NCBI RefSeq assembly: GCF_000350225.1
Contig: NW_005178998.1
Span: 40,849 to 104,848, forward strand
DNA length: 64,000 nt
Direction: 5' to 3'
Origin: Chondrus crispus
Taxonomy: Eukaryota; Rhodophyta; Florideophyceae; Gigartinales; Gigartinaceae
Shown here: positions 39,607 through 51,434 of the stretch, in pieces
Layout: each line of letters begins with the position of its first letter
Numbering within the stretch: the first letter of the stretch is position 1
Translations under genes and position numbers: made by a program
The notes under the pieces: generated by a model
Told to the model about the DNA's origin: nothing
Databases searched by the model: none
The model's input: the letters and a program-made list of their open reading frames with translations, nothing else

Positions 39607-42600
39607 ATGTCAGGTCGAAGAAAGAGACGTCGTACGATGGGCACTACTTGGATGGACAACGTCCCTAACTTGCCAGACCTGGCAGCTCTGTTCCATGGCG
39701 TTCATACACGACCAGGATGCGATCTCGATGGGGATGCAGATGCGGCCGCACTTATGGAAGCAGAAGAAACACCAGCTCTCGAGCTTCCGGAAACTGGCGA
39801 AGCGGCTGATATTTTGGGAGTGTTGAATGGGCACGCTTCGTCGAACAATCAGACTGGAGATCAAGTTACTAGATCGAAGATAAAGGGCTCGGAACATCGA
39901 GAAACGGTTGTCGTCGAAGAAGGAATAGATCTTGTCGACTATGATGAAGGCCACTTCCCCGAGCTTGGCGACTCGGAACACTTCGCTCCCGAGAGCGATC
40001 CAAACGGTTTTTTAGTGGGAAATGACAATATCATTATTCCAAGTATTTATCAAGAGAGCTGTGAGGGAATGGAGTGCCTTCCGAGTTTATCAAGTGACGA
40101 TCCCGAAATGGGAAGCAGGCTGGACAGCCAGAAAGTTTTGCGAATATTTCTATCGTCTCGGAAGCTTTTCGAACCATGGTACAACCTTTTGGGCTTCGTA
40201 ATAGTTTGCGGTAGCGTCCGCTATACGGTCAAACAGTATAACCTCCTGAGAGATATACTGTCTTGGGTTTCTCCTTCTATTAAGTTCCCATCTTATTCCA
40301 CCATACAGAGGACTCTCTTTCCGCATGCTTTGAAGTATCTTTTTCCCAAGAGTGACCTCAAGTACTTTGTCGTCCGACGAAAGAAGAAGGCATTCAACCG
40401 AACGTCATTGGTTGAAAATTTGGGGGGTAACGAGGAGACCGCATCGCAATATTCGAACGGGTCTAAAACTCCTGTTCGTATCGTTCCACCAAGTGAATGG
40501 GCGAAAGTGGACATCATGATGGCTCCGTTCTTCAACTCAATGTATCCGAAATCCAGTCGATGGCATGGTGGTGTGGCGGATGCAGAATGCATAGAAAGCT
40601 CGAAGCTGGTTGCAGAGCGGCAGATAAATCGGAAGCTACGAGAGCACTTTACGTCCACAATGGTTCATGTACTGTGCAGGCGTTCCCGGGTGCCGTGATT
40701 CGAATGGAACTGTCAGAACTGCTTCCATCACGTTTGTCACTTGACGTGCGCAATCTGGGCTATCTTGTTCATGAGAACGCAGAGAATAACTTTGTAATGA
40801 AGTGTATAATTTCAGCCGTGTGGTGCGTGGGAAGTGAGGGAAATGTTACAAGAAGCGCCAACATGGCGATGAAGGTTCTCCGTGGCGTGGAGAATTGCCT
40901 GGCCAGGCAGTTTTGTACAGCACCGCCATTGGAAAAGTATAATAGATCTGTGAGGCGTAGAGATGGAAGGATAGATTTTGAAGCAAGGGCTCGTTCTTCG
41001 AAGAAGGTGTTGCCTGGGGATATTTGTACCCTCCTTCGACCTACAGAAAGTGAAGCAGTGGCAACGTCGCGCATGTGTATGTTGGTTTCTAGGTTTTGGA
41101 AACACAAGGAAGGTCTCACCTCAGACACTTTGTTTTGGTTTCAAAACATGAGTACAAACGGGGCCGGTCAGCGTTTCAATGATGGTGGCGATGGAACTCC
41201 AGACAAACCCTTTCGTCTGCTCGGTACTCAACATTTGAAAGGGCTGCCTTTCCTCCTCCAAGAGCCCAAAATATCGGGACGCACCCGCAACATTGACAGA
41301 AGAATGCAAAACAGCGGCCGCTTAATGGATGGAACAAAGTTCGTGGTCTATCGCGCTCTCCTATACTGCGATGACTTTTCCCCATTCTCTTCATTGTATC
41401 CGCAGGGTTCAGCAGGTGGATGCTACATGATCCCGCTTGGACTACCACCGCGAAGTCGTAACACGCGATCGTCTGTCAGAATCATTGGACTAACCCCTCC
41501 AGGTGTATCAACGAACAATATACTGCTCTCAATCATCCCAGACTTGGTTAAGTGTACAACAGAAGGTGTGGAAGCACACACGCCTACCGGCGAGAGAGTA
41601 AGAATCTTTGTCGACGTGGTGGGTTTTGTGGCTGACTATCCAGCGGCCGCTGAAACATTGGATGTTATGGGACATACAGCAAATACGCCCTGCACTCTTT
41701 GTACATTTCGGAAGAACAGCGGCGTCGGTGAGAGCGGATACGGCTATACAACAAAAGTCCATGCACACCGCACGGCGTCCTTGAGGTGCATGGAACGCCA
41801 TGAAGCTCTTCGCAACAGCGAAATTGACAGTCGAGACACAAACCGGCTTGGTATGAAAGACAGCAACAAGGTTAGTGACGAAAGTTCTCCTCTTCTTGCA
41901 TTGCAAAGGGAACTTGAGCGCGTACGCGTTGACATACCGTTAACAAGCGATGGAAAGCGTGTGGTGTCAGGACGTTTTGAGGCATATCGCTGCAACGTCG
42001 TCGCGCCTGACCATTTGCTGGCCGGTCTCGCGAAGAACGTTATCGAGGTAGGCTTCCACGTGATTAACCGACAAGGAAACGCGGTCGCGTTCAGAGCAAA
42101 AGCTGACATGGCAATATGCGGAGCCCTCGGAGACAATGGGTTGAAGAGGCAATCATCAGTTTTTAGTTCCAAGAATGAACTCAATTCCATGACTCTGTCA
42201 GGTGTGTTCTGTGCCCTTCTCGTGTGCGTTCCGGTTTTATACCAACTGTTCCCGGGGATCCAGAGTGAAGAAACCACTGTTGTGTTGGATCTATTGACAC
42301 AATTGCAGGATTTGATTGTGTTGACGTACTGGTGGCCATCGGAAGAGGCGGATGGTGTCTCAGATTATTTGTATGTGACAAGTGATAATGGAGCTCAATA
42401 CCATGCAGACTTGCTCGAAAGGGCTGAGAAGTGTGTGACTGAGGCAGACAAGTTTTGCGCAAATTATTGCCAAGGAGTGGGTAAAGGTCGCCCCAGCTTG
42501 GACAAGCCGAACCTGCACAGGTTAATCGAGTTGTACAACCACACAATTCCTGCCTTCGGGCATGTACGTCACTTTATGGAACTGGTGTTCGAGAATGCTC

Positions 42601-43574
42601 ATCAACCTTTGAAGAGGTGCATAGTCCGGGGTAATCACCAAAAAGGACATTTGGCGGCCGTGGGTCATTGTTTGGGGAATGATTGGCAAGGGCGGTTGGC
42701 GTTGCTGTCCAGCACTATGACACAAACTTCGGATGCCGGACTGAAGATGGAATGCAGAAGAGGCCTTCGACGCTTGCTTCTCGGCGAAGCTTGCAACGAG
42801 TTGTCACAGGCTTCGGATGAATTGAAGGGATTCCTGAAGGACACAGATGTTAGTATATCTGATTTATTTGTCAAACCGTTGATGGACGAGATGCGGTCGA
42901 ATGGGAAGGTCAACCCCGCTTGGACGGGAGATTCCGTACGATGGGAGGGGAATTGTGAAAAGGATGTCAATGAGCTGTCCAGCTGTTGCATATCAGAAAC
43001 AGAAACGATAGATTCACCTGAGCTTTTGTCGCAGCTTTTGTCACGGGCTACAAACATCCTGGAAAATCTCCGTCCAGAATTTGATACGTCAAAGAAGTCG
43101 GAAGTTAAGTTGTTCTCGTCTGCTCGGCGCGTTCGCAGAAGCTACTTGAGTGCGTCCCCACGGACGTACTCGCATGACACGATTGAGCCGGGATGTGTCG
43201 TCCAGGTTATGTTACCGCGCGGAGGGACGAAGGGATTGCTTTTGCATGCAAATGGGGCGGTCGGATCGTCATTGAACCTGTTCGCTGTTGTTGGGGTCTT
43301 GCAGAGAGAGGACGAGAGTCCTCACGCGGCTGTCGTAAGATGCAGAGTGGATGATCGTAAAACTCTGAGGATATCCGCGGAACTGAACTCAGAGTCTATA
43401 CAGGTGCTCTGTCTCACTGATGGCGTCCGTCGCGTGGCGCTGTACCACGCCTGCTCAGCAAACTCCTGTCACGTATCGAGGGACAACTCCATCAAACACT
43501 CTGCCAATGTTTTGGGTGGCGGGGCATTCTACTTTCAGACGAGGAGAAAAGGTTACCCTGCAAGAATGGCATGA
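39607..43574 (+). pseudogene. CACTA/Plavaka-like transposase, copy 1 (one frameshift)
   Basis: Start ATG 39607 (MSGRRKRRRTM, a likely nuclear signal). After about 340 codons one base is missing at about 40627 relative to copy 2 (AGATAAATCGG against AGATAATATCGG); the next frame then stays open to TGA 43572-43574. Corrected length is 1322 residues. The core reads ALLYCDDFSPF (near 41365), GCYMIPLGLPPRSR, the segment FVADYPAAAETLDVMGHTA (near 41630) followed by the knuckle PCTLC, and VRHFMELVFENAHQPLKR (near 42565). This order is that of CACTA, Plavaka and related DDE transposases; the catalytic residues are probably in the first, second and third of these segments. The superfamily fits the CACTA/TAGTG ends. 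Exact family placement is not settled. Confidence 0.8.
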
Positions 43575-44114
43575 AGGGAATAGGGACCTGGTGTTTCAGA
43601 CGCTGGAAACCCTGATTATTCGCGGAGTGGCGTTTTCTACTGGAAAATTATCAGATTTCAGCACCCATCCCATCTGAATTGAAATTGGGCGGACTTCTGG
43701 TTACACGTCTCGCCGATCCCGTCAAGAGTTGGACATCTTGCTCTTCCTTGGCCAATCTACTGCTGACCGAAGGTATCTTTGGACACAAACAACCACGCAG
43801 TTCGTTTCGCGTATGAGGGCGCAAGATCGATGCCATAGGGTCACGGCGGGCCCGCTTGTGGTGTATGGGTGATCAGGATAGCGAGAGATCGCCAGTGCTA
43901 TTGCTGGTGGATGGGGCTGCGAACGGTCGATCTACAGTTGATCGATCTCGATGTCGTCGTGATAGGAAACGCGCTGAAAGTAGGTTGATATGCACGCACG
44001 TGCGTTGCATTTTTATCCGCGTATGTCTGCACTATCTGACCATCTTCAAATTCTTGTGATGAGATCGCCTTTGTCTGCGTGCGAACCTGACGGAATTAAA
44101 ACCGTGTTTGTTTT
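43575..44114. other. 3' region of transposase gene, copy 1
   Basis: About 540 bases between the transposase stop and the tandem repeats, near-identical to 57655-58194. No gene recognised. Confidence 0.5.
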
Positions 44115-44913
44115 GTGAAAGTGTTGGATGGATTGTAAGTTGTCGTTGACGCTTCGCGAATCAGTCCGGCCGGACAGGCGTGCTGCACACAGTGTCTTAC
44201 CTACTTCAGTTTACATCTGCGCTTGTCCCCACAACAGTTGGTCATCGGAACTTGAAGTCATGGTAAACTCAACTCCGTCATGATTGGAAGTGTCACATGG
44301 CATCGGCGCCGGAAGTTGGGCAGTTCTTGTTGCGTGAAAGTGTTGGATGGATTGTAAGTTCTCGTTAACGCTTCGCCAATCAGTCCGGCCGGACAGGCGT
44401 GCTGCACGCAGTATCTAACCTACTTCAGTTTACATCTGCGCTTGTCCCCACAACAGTTGGTCATCGGAACTTGAAGTCATGGTAAACTCAACTCCGTCAT
44501 GATTGGAAGTGTCACATGGCATCGGCGCCGGAAGTTGGGCAGTTCTTGTTGCGTGAAAGTGTTGGATGGATTGTAAGTTGTCGTTGACGCTTCGCCAATC
44601 AGTCCGGCCGGACAGGCGTGCTGCACACAGTGTCTTACCTAATTCAGTTTACATCTGCGCTTGTCCCCACAGCAGTTGGTCATCGGAACTTGAAGTCATG
44701 GTAAACTCAACTCCGTCATGATTGGAAGTGTCACATGGCATCGGCGCCGGAAGTTGGGCAGTTCTTGTTGCGTGAAAGTGTTGGATGGATTGTAAGTTCT
44801 CGTTAACGATTTGCGAATCAGTCCGGCCGGACAGGCGTGCTGCACGCAGTATCTAACCTACTTCAGTTTACAAATGCGCTTGTCCCCACAACAGTTGGTC
44901 ATCGGAGCTTGAA
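44115..44913. repeat. 219-bp subterminal tandem repeats, copy 1 (3.65 units)
   Basis: Units begin at 44115, 44334, 44553 and 44772, exactly 219 bp apart; the last is partial. Each contains the 12-bp palindrome GTCCGGCCGGAC followed by AGGCGTGCTGCAC, then CTTGTCCCCACAACAGTTGG. Units 1 and 3 share TTGTCGTTGACG, units 2 and 4 TTCTCGTTAACG, so the array grew as a two-unit block. Repeats near the ends of CACTA elements are known transposase-binding regions; that role here is inferred. Confidence 0.92.
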
Positions 44914-45447
44914 GCGGCAAGGAGACTGTATATTGCGCTGCGTAGCGTATGTAGATAGGGAGCTAACATAGTGGTAAACCGACTACTGACTCTTGCTCGC
45001 AATTCACACTGCTCCCATCCTATATGACAACTGGTACCACGGGTGCGGTGCATTGACCCGATCCTACGTGTGCACATCGCCGACTAGAAACAAACGTTGG
45101 ATCATTCCAGTCTGTTTGACAGTACCAAAACGCAATAAACTACTGCATGGCCATGCCCAGCGGTTAATCTGGGATGTTTTTGAGATGGATCAGCCCAGCA
45201 CGTATGGCAGTACCGCCAAATATTACAATGAGGCACTGCCATGTCCAATTGTAAATCTGCGATTTTTTTCAGTTGGCCCAGCGACGGCAAGGTATTGGAA
45301 GAGTACCAATAGATTACGGCTTGCAGGGAATTCGGTGCAAAATCAGTATCAAAAATTTTGCTCAAAAAATGTCTTGACTATCATTGGTGCGGCCAAATCA
45401 AAAATTAAATTAATCGTAACGTTACGGGCCAGATTTACTTCGTAGTG
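44914..45447. other. Right terminal region and TAGTG end of CACTA copy 1
   Basis: Near-identical to 58774-59306. It is AT-rich toward the tip and ends TTTACTTCGTAGTG at 45447. A 150-codon open stretch (44993-45445) without ATG start runs into the terminus in both copies; I regard it as chance because it lacks a start and composition support. Confidence 0.7.
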
Positions 45448-46414
45448 AAGTGATTCTGGGGAAGAAGAGGATGATGAATACACGCCCGGGCCCGGGAACA
45501 TGCAAGCGCCAGAGAAAGTTGTGGTAAAGGAGGTTCCGACGACGCGGGACGTTGCCAGGCACGGAGCTTGGAAGATATACAAGCTTATGGGCAAGCACTT
45601 GAACCAGTCCAGGAAGAAGTGCAAGTCAGCATTCCTCGAACAATTAGGATTCCTGATGGTGCCATGGTCGGGATCTGGTGTGTCAGTTGATCAATCAAAG
45701 CTTACGGTTCGTTGGGGGTTCCCAGAAGTTGATGCTTCCAAGTCAAGGGGCGGCCGCCTTCAAGACATCAAAAACACAAAGACGAAGTCTTCCGGCGATA
45801 TCAACCTTAATGAATACAATTCCAACCTTCTGAGTGAGCTGTACGGGAAGCGACAGGACATGATTCTTGTTGTTTCTCACGAGGTACAAGTGACTGAGGC
45901 CTTAGGTTCGTCTAAAAGAAAGAGAAACAGAACGAAAAAGAGAGTTATCAACAAAGCTATCAACGTTGTGGAGGCAGCCGCCAAGTTTTGCACGGAGTTT
46001 GCGCAAAGTTCCGATTCGGAAAGAAGTCCACTCTCATTCCTCCTTGGTCACAAAGATGCACTCCGCTGTATTCTCGGAATCGCCTTAGTCTTCAAAGACT
46101 TGACGTCTCAGTTTTTGGTGAAGAACTGTGAAAACGGTCGCGTCCGTGATATCAACAACATGGACACCACAAGTATCAAATGTGGAAATTTGAGACTATC
46201 CGAGCTCATACCAGGTCGTTCATCACAGATCAGATCCCTTTCGGGGACAGTTCTCCGCATGAAGGATAATTTGTACTGCAAGCTAAACGTTGGGGCGAGT
46301 CCTCGCAATGATGGTACTGAAGCAGGTGTGAACGGTGTCGAAGGGCAGCGTACCAGGGACACATCAGCGCGAGAGATACAGCCTTCAGTGGATGGCGGTG
46401 TGTTCGCCATTTAG
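45448..46414 (+). CDS. CACTA gene 2, copy 2: intact C-terminal part, 5' truncated
   Basis: The frame is open from the breakpoint at 45448 to the stop at 46412-46414, with an internal ATG at 45500 giving 304 residues. It shows that the two frames of copy 1 are one protein: here the acidic patch (GEEEDDEYTPG) runs directly into MQAPEKVVVKEV, and DMILVVSHEV replaces the shifted reading of copy 1. The C-terminal third carries SSKRKRNRTKKR (nuclear signal) and ends in DGGVFAI. Function unknown. Whether it is translated from the internal ATG is open, since its promoter and N-terminal half are gone. Confidence 0.6.
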
Positions 46415-46462
46415 CATAGGTACAGTCAATGAATCTTTACTTCACTTTGGCCAAAGTGTTTA

Positions 46463-48469
46463 CTAGTAGTCATTGTCCATACTCGAGCGCCTGAATCTGG
46501 TCCTCTCTGGTTCCGGAGCAGTCCATTCCCTCTGCCGAGCTCGACCACGAAACGGAGAAACATCATGGTAACCGTATCCGTATAGAAGTTCATCGTTTGC
46601 TTCTATTCTCTGCCCTGTGCCATAGCCAATGCCTTGACGTTGATATCGTTCACGACTAGTCCGTCCCCTACCAACCCACTCGTTCCGATCTCGCCAGTCC
46701 CCTTCATCTCGAACATAATGATGGCAGCCGCCCCTTTGTTCTCCTCTCCTGTCATCATTGTATCCATCATATCCGCTGTCCGTCCTCTGGGGTGGGTGTA
46801 CATGAGGTACATTGAACGGGCCATGGAACGGGGTTATACTCGGCCTATGGTGTAAATGTTTGGCGCGGACAGCCGACGGATGCCCAGTTGCCGTTCCATT
46901 AATGAAGCTGCGCAGCGATTCATTCTCCTGCTGCAGCCTGCCCACTTCTTGAGAGATCTGATCAACAGTTCTGGTCGTTTTGCTTGCTGTATCATACAGC
47001 AATGATACCAGCCCTCTAACAGTCAGACTACCGTGGAGGTCCCACTGCTTGGCAATGACGAGCGCGGGAAGGCCTTCCACTAACGACAAATCCTGTGGAT
47101 GAAGACTTAGAGTCATAGGCGAGGACCGCCTCTCCTCCATGCGCCGCTGCTGACGCGCAGCCAACCGAATCCTTCTCGATTTGAAAGAAAGGTATCGCAC
47201 TTCTCCTCCTGCCCTCCTCATATCCGCCTCTCCCGTTCCATGCAACGCGTGGAAGTACACGCAGTTAGATAGATGCGGATTTGTGCTCACCATATAGCAT
47301 TCCAGATGTCGTGGCAGCTTATGCACAAACTCCATGAGAGGAAAGAGCATCTGGCTCCCATTCACCCACTTCACATCCTTGCATACGTCCTTCAGCACTG
47401 TAATGGTACCCTTGTCCACCAAGAATAGGCGGCCGCCCCTTGTTGCCTCGTTGAACCAAAACGCACAAAACATGGTGCATATCTCCATGCGAAACATTTG
47501 CCAAAGCCTGCGACATCTTTCTGACATCACGCCTCCCTCCCTTACGACCATTTCTTCATGGTAGTAGTAGATGACCGGCGGCAGTGGTAGCGGAACTCCC
47601 TCAGGGAACTTCAGAGCTTGCAGCCACTGTGGGCATTGGGGAAACACCTCTTTATACGAAGCATCGTCAAAGTACATGGTCTCGTAACAGTCGAAAGGTA
47701 TAAGCAGTCCATAGCGATTCCTCGTATAGCGCTCGTATGAGAAGTTTGCTCTGTGCTTGAAAGCATTCCACCAACGCCCCATCAATGGATCAGCGAAAAG
47801 AGGGAACTTGTGGCGACGTAGGGTATGACGGGACTGCAACACGTAGTCCACTTCGTCAAGATAATAACAATCGAGTACATCTCTGGCGAAAGTGCGGCCG
47901 CACGTCAATGTACTGGGCACCTCCCAATAGTTGCTATTGGCAGCAAACTGACTCCACCCTTCCATGGCCGATGCATTATCCTGCATCGCGAGCTGACGGA
48001 ACCGCTTCACATCTCCTTTCTGGTGCACTGTGTGCTGCAGCACATACTTCCGAAAACTTAAATCCTGAACGGGAACCGAGTGCCAGTTGTACCGGCCCCT
48101 CATCCTTCCAATATCCAACCTCATGGGCTCGGGGCCATCCCTCACATTCGTGCACAATGCACGGTCTGCCCGTGACTGTACACAAGGCAGGCCTGCCCAT
48201 GTCGAATCAAATGTAGGAAGCACAGGATTTTTATCCTGTACCGTATTACCTCTGGACACAACGAGGCCCCCATGGAGACAAAAGTCAACAAGCGGTGCTG
48301 TGCACCGTGATGTTACAACGCCGCCGGTGGGTTGTGAGTGTTCGGCGTCAGGAAGTGGGGTGCGTGGTAGTGTGTGGTCCGTTGGCGACTGCTGTGACTG
48401 GGGTGCTGGTGAGGACGGCTGTCCAGTTGTGAGGTCAACTACGAAAAGTACTGCAGAAGGCGCAGACAT
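46463..48469 (-). CDS. CACTA gene 3, copy 2: intact unknown protein, 668 aa
   Basis: ATG at 48469 is the first in the frame; upstream codons open only with TTG. Residues 1-75 are Ser/Pro/Thr-rich and disordered. Residues about 110-430 look like a folded domain rich in aromatic residues (NWHSVPVQDLSFRKYVLQ, CYYLDEVDYVLQ, GRWWNAFKHRANFSYERY, MEICTMFCAFWFNEATRG). I know of no family with this pattern. Residues about 505-540 are a coiled coil (VDQISQEVGRLQQENESL). The last 120 residues are His/Arg/Gly-rich with RGRARQRE, suggesting nucleic-acid contact. The frame is conserved in length in both copies and broken in copy 1 by a single stop, which suggests recent use. It is convergent with gene 2. 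It could be a partner of the transposase. Confidence 0.65.
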   Translation of the reverse strand: MSAPSAVLFVVDLTTGQPSSPAPQSQQSPTDHTLPRTPLPDAEHSQPTGGVVTSRCTAPLVDFCLHGGLVVSRGNTVQDKNPVLPTFDSTWAGLPCVQSRADRALCTNVRDGPEPMRLDIGRMRGRYNWHSVPVQDLSFRKYVLQHTVHQKGDVKRFRQLAMQDNASAMEGWSQFAANSNYWEVPSTLTCGRTFARDVLDCYYLDEVDYVLQSRHTLRRHKFPLFADPLMGRWWNAFKHRANFSYERYTRNRYGLLIPFDCYETMYFDDASYKEVFPQCPQWLQALKFPEGVPLPLPPVIYYYHEEMVVREGGVMSERCRRLWQMFRMEICTMFCAFWFNEATRGGRLFLVDKGTITVLKDVCKDVKWVNGSQMLFPLMEFVHKLPRHLECYMVSTNPHLSNCVYFHALHGTGEADMRRAGGEVRYLSFKSRRIRLAARQQRRMEERRSSPMTLSLHPQDLSLVEGLPALVIAKQWDLHGSLTVRGLVSLLYDTASKTTRTVDQISQEVGRLQQENESLRSFINGTATGHPSAVRAKHLHHRPSITPFHGPFNVPHVHPPQRTDSGYDGYNDDRRGEQRGGCHHYVRDEGDWRDRNEWVGRGRTSRERYQRQGIGYGTGQRIEANDELLYGYGYHDVSPFRGRARQREWTAPEPERTRFRRSSMDNDY

Positions 48470-48544
48470 GGCAGGTGTTTCCAAGTTTCCAATAAACGGG
48501 GGGGGATGAGGGGTCGGAAATGGAGTTGCAACTGGGGTGGGAGT

Positions 48545-48720
48545 GATGCGTTTGGGTCAGGATCAGTCGTCGTAGGGAAGGCTGAGAATGTGGTGGAAGG
48601 TCGGCACGGGCGGGGAGCCGGAGTAGTCGTCGTAGTGAAGGGTGAGAATGTGTGATGTTTGAGTTGGGAAGGTGGAAGGTGGAAGGTCGGCACGAGCGGG
48701 GAGCCGGGAGGAGTGTGCGG
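48545..48720. repeat. Minisatellite upstream of gene 3, copy 2
   Basis: Shorter counterpart of 32820-33060: two to three imperfect units containing GGTCGGCACG, GGCGGGGAGCCGG and GAGAATGTGTGATGTTTGAG. Unit order differs from copy 1. Confidence 0.7.
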
Positions 48721-48950
48721 CACGGGCTCAACTACAAGTACCCTCCAGCGGTACTAAATTTGCGTGATGCGCAAGCCCATCAATCTTGATTGACTAGGAT
48801 TTTTTTCCTATCTCGCCTTCCACATAGCGGCGTCGGAGCAATCTACGGTGAACGCAATACTTCTGTCCACACAAAAAGCGAAGGCACAGAGCTGTACTAC
48901 AACTTTTGTCTCCAGGCAAACTTTTCTCCGCCAACATCTGTACGTAAGCG

Positions 48951-49307
48951 ATGAGCAGATCAAAAACGATGACTCCGGCGCCCGCATCGCGCCGTCGTGC
49001 GGCGCCCCCCATCTGCGTCGCAAAGGAGGAGCAGACCCCCCTCCCATCCCAGCTCCCTCACATCCCCGAATCCTCCGAGTCGTCTGAATCCCCCGAGCAG
49101 CGCAAGGAGCGTGCGCGAAAGGCACGCGTAGAGGCCGAGCGCCTCGAGCTAATGGCCGCCAAGGCCCGTCTCGAGTTCGAACGCGCAGAACTCAAGGCCG
49201 ATCGCAAGCGTCCCACCGATATACGGTACCCTGGGGACTGTGTCAGAGTTGCCTTCTTGTTCGATGTCTTACTTGAGCAGGACAAGAGACACCTATCAGC
49301 CTTTTGA
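48951..49307 (+). CDS. CACTA gene 4 candidate, 118 aa
   Basis: ATG 48951, product starting MSRSKTMTPAPASRRRAAPP and continuing through the point where copy 1 diverges (49030) into an acidic stretch (PESSESSESPEQRKERA) and a long Glu/Arg/Ala helix (EAERLELMAAKARLEFE). The last 25 residues look unrelated. Either this is a small gene of the element whose 3' part was lost from copy 1, or an element start fused by chance to captured sequence. The helical part resembles retroelement gag N-termini and scaffold helices; no firm assignment. Confidence 0.4.
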   Translation: MSRSKTMTPAPASRRRAAPPICVAKEEQTPLPSQLPHIPESSESSESPEQRKERARKARVEAERLELMAAKARLEFERAELKADRKRPTDIRYPGDCVRVAFLFDVLLEQDKRHLSAF

Positions 49308-49388
49308 ATTTCAGCGACACAGAGCTGTTGCGAACTTAAAAGCTTCACTGACGAACTTTGGAGCAACGTTTCAGAGCCCTTCTACAGA

Positions 49389-51434
49389 ATGACAAAGGCC
49401 GCGGCATTTGTCACTTCGCATTCTTTTCCGACCATCCGCCAAAATTATGTGTCATCGTCTCCGCTTTTCAGAAAGAGACCCGATGTCGCTTCTCCTCGCT
49501 CCTGCAACAGTACGCGAATGATAGCTGTCGAGGGCGTAAACACCAGAAAATCAGACGGCAGCGTAGACCTGGAAAACGCCGCGTTGGAAACTCCGACCTC
49601 ATTCTTACTGAAGTATGTCTAGGTACGATGACCTGGGGCCATCAAAATTCAGAAAGCGACGCTCACGATCAGCTTGACCATGCGTTCGAGAGAGGTGTGA
49701 TTGGAATCGACTGCGCCGAGATGTACCCGGTTCCGCCAACAAAAGACTCTTTCGGTCGAACGGAAATATATATTAACTCATGGATAAAGGAACGAGGTGG
49801 TGCGCCATTTCGGGAAAAACTCGTACTCTGCTCGAAGGTTGCAGGAGGCGCGGCACCCGGTCGTGTGTTTTCTTGGATACGAGGTGAGGATCGGAGAGTG
49901 GATAGAACCAACATCAGGGAGGCTGTAGATGGCATCCTGTCCAGATTAGGAACAAATTACATCGATTTGCTGCAGATTCACTGGCCTGCAGGTACGAAAA
50001 AGAAGCAAGATCAGAAATTATACTTCTGACTGGAACGGAATGTATGATCATGGTCCAACCGCCTGACGAGTCACGCGGACATGCAAAAGAAACCCTATCA
50101 CAGAACTTGAGATCTGCTGCTATTTGTGGCCGACAATCGTGCTAAGAATGGAAGAGTTTCATGTTGTTATCGATTTCTGTCAGAGAGCATGACAGATCAT
50201 CTGAATTAGGGCTTCCTGTCATGAAAGAGAAGGGAAAGAAACAGCAAGGGTTCGCTTCAGAGCGCTTACAAGGTCACGGTGTATGGAGATCTAGGAAGTG
50301 CGTCTGTATTTGCAAAGAAAAGTCTTTTCAGGATCGGATATCCATCTCGTGAAGTTAACTGGGGTTCATGGCATTGAAAGTTGCACTTGTGATATTGTCG
50401 CGGGAGATCATTCTCGGAAGAAAAACTGTTGCGCTTCAAGACAATTACTAGTATGTAATTTGAATAGCAAAGGGCTGAAGCCTTTGTGAGAACGATCTCT
50501 CACCATATATGGTCTTTTCTACAGGTCTAAATTCACCGAGTGCTACTCGTTATCGATTCAATCGCAGGCGATGTCGAAACTATGCGAAACAGATGAGCAA
50601 TTTGGTTTACTGCCTTGCCAAACTGAAGGTAAGTGTCCGCTATAACGCCATTGCAACAGCACTATGCGATGCAAGTTGGCAGCAGTTGAAGTGTGTTTCA
50701 GAGTTTCTCATGTCTTTGCATTCTTTCAGGATTCGACAAGACGCACACGTATTATTTTGTGAAGCACTAATCCACCCTAATCAGTCTCTCGGAAACTGAT
50801 AATGGTATGGCCTATCGTGTCCCCACAGAATAATCCAACTCAAGCAGTCAGTCGTCGAGAAAGCCAGTTCACCGCATGCTAGCTCGAAGAGGGTGAGAGA
50901 GTGGTATCGAGTTTTTTTGCGTGGTAAGTGTATCCTGAATTTTGGACATAGGCCTGCCCGTGGGAACGGGAAGCAAGTGGAATCGCGATAAGCAGCGTGG
51001 CGTTTTTCATATCAACGGGATCAGATCGATGTACACCTCGAGAGTCACAGATGTGTGCGAGATGCGTGGCTGTATGAGGAGGAAGAAACTCGGGTACACG
51101 CCCGGTAAAACGAGCTACAAGGCGGTATGTCCCGATGTTCGGTGCCGGTGCTTATGACTTTTCGAAGGAGCGTTCGAGTGTCTCGTTTGAGGTACAGGTG
51201 TCCGCTATGGATGAGTTGATCGGAGAAGGAAAGGTACGTAACTACGGGCTGAGCAATGAAACAGCGTGGGGAGTGGCTCAGTTCGATGCCGTAGCACGCA
51301 GACTTGGTGCGGCGGCACCGGTCTCTGTCCAGAACAACTACAGTTTAATATATCGAGACTTTGAGGCTCATTTGGCTGAAGCATGTGCCCCATCGAACGC
51401 AAACATGCCTCTTCTTGCTTACAGTCCCTTAGCT
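49389..51434 (+). pseudogene. Aldo-keto reductase (Tas-like), captured and truncated
   Basis: ATG 49389 opens a Ser/Arg-rich N-terminus like a plastid transit peptide. The reductase frame begins one base off near 49590 with RRVGNSDLILTEVCLGTMTW, followed by GIDCAEMYPVPPTKDSFG (catalytic Asp and Tyr of the family), REKLVLCSKVAG and LGTNYIDLLQIHWPA. After a 5' splice site at 49992 the coding sequence resumes near 51115 with RRYVPMFGAGAYDF, then MDELIGEGKVRNYGLSNETA and VSVQNNYSLIYRDFE, ending at [10 protein letters not shown]. The family normally continues for about 120 residues with the NADP-binding C-terminus; here NMT sequence on the other strand follows. The 1.1-kb intron is ten times longer than others in the window and may hold an insertion. 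Not functional as it stands. Confidence 0.8.

Larger units (their letters stand above)
25900..45447 (+). mobile_element. Large CACTA-superfamily element, copy 1, with host-gene cargo
   Basis: The proposed left end is CACTACGAGGTCAAATTTTC at 25900, set in Gypsy 5' UTR sequence. The right end is TTTACTTCGTAGTG, closing at 45447. The two ends are inverted relative to each other: 8 of 8 bases at the tip and about 14 of the first 20. Between them: left arm with gene 1, gene 2, gene 3 and the start of gene 4 (25900-33365), cargo of host genes (33366-38849), right arm with transposase and 219-bp subterminal repeats (38850-45447). The same two arms around a different cargo occur in copy 2. The right terminus is supported by two unrelated flanks, at 45448 and at 59307. 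No matching 3-bp target duplication joins the ends, so the locus was rearranged after insertion. That one 19.5-kb unit moved as a whole is inference. Confidence 0.6.

Noticed and set aside
43420..44059. Small plus-strand frames after the transposase, repeated at 57500-58139
   Set aside because: They overlap the transposase end or lack features; their presence twice only reflects element duplication.
44115..44913. CRISPR-like array or centromeric satellite
   Set aside because: Units are 219 bp without repeat/spacer structure and are confined to the same place near the end of two transposon copies.
44993..45445. A 150-codon open stretch at the CACTA right end, present in both copies
   Set aside because: No ATG at its start, and it runs into the terminal repeat. 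Conservation is explained by the copies being nearly identical DNA.
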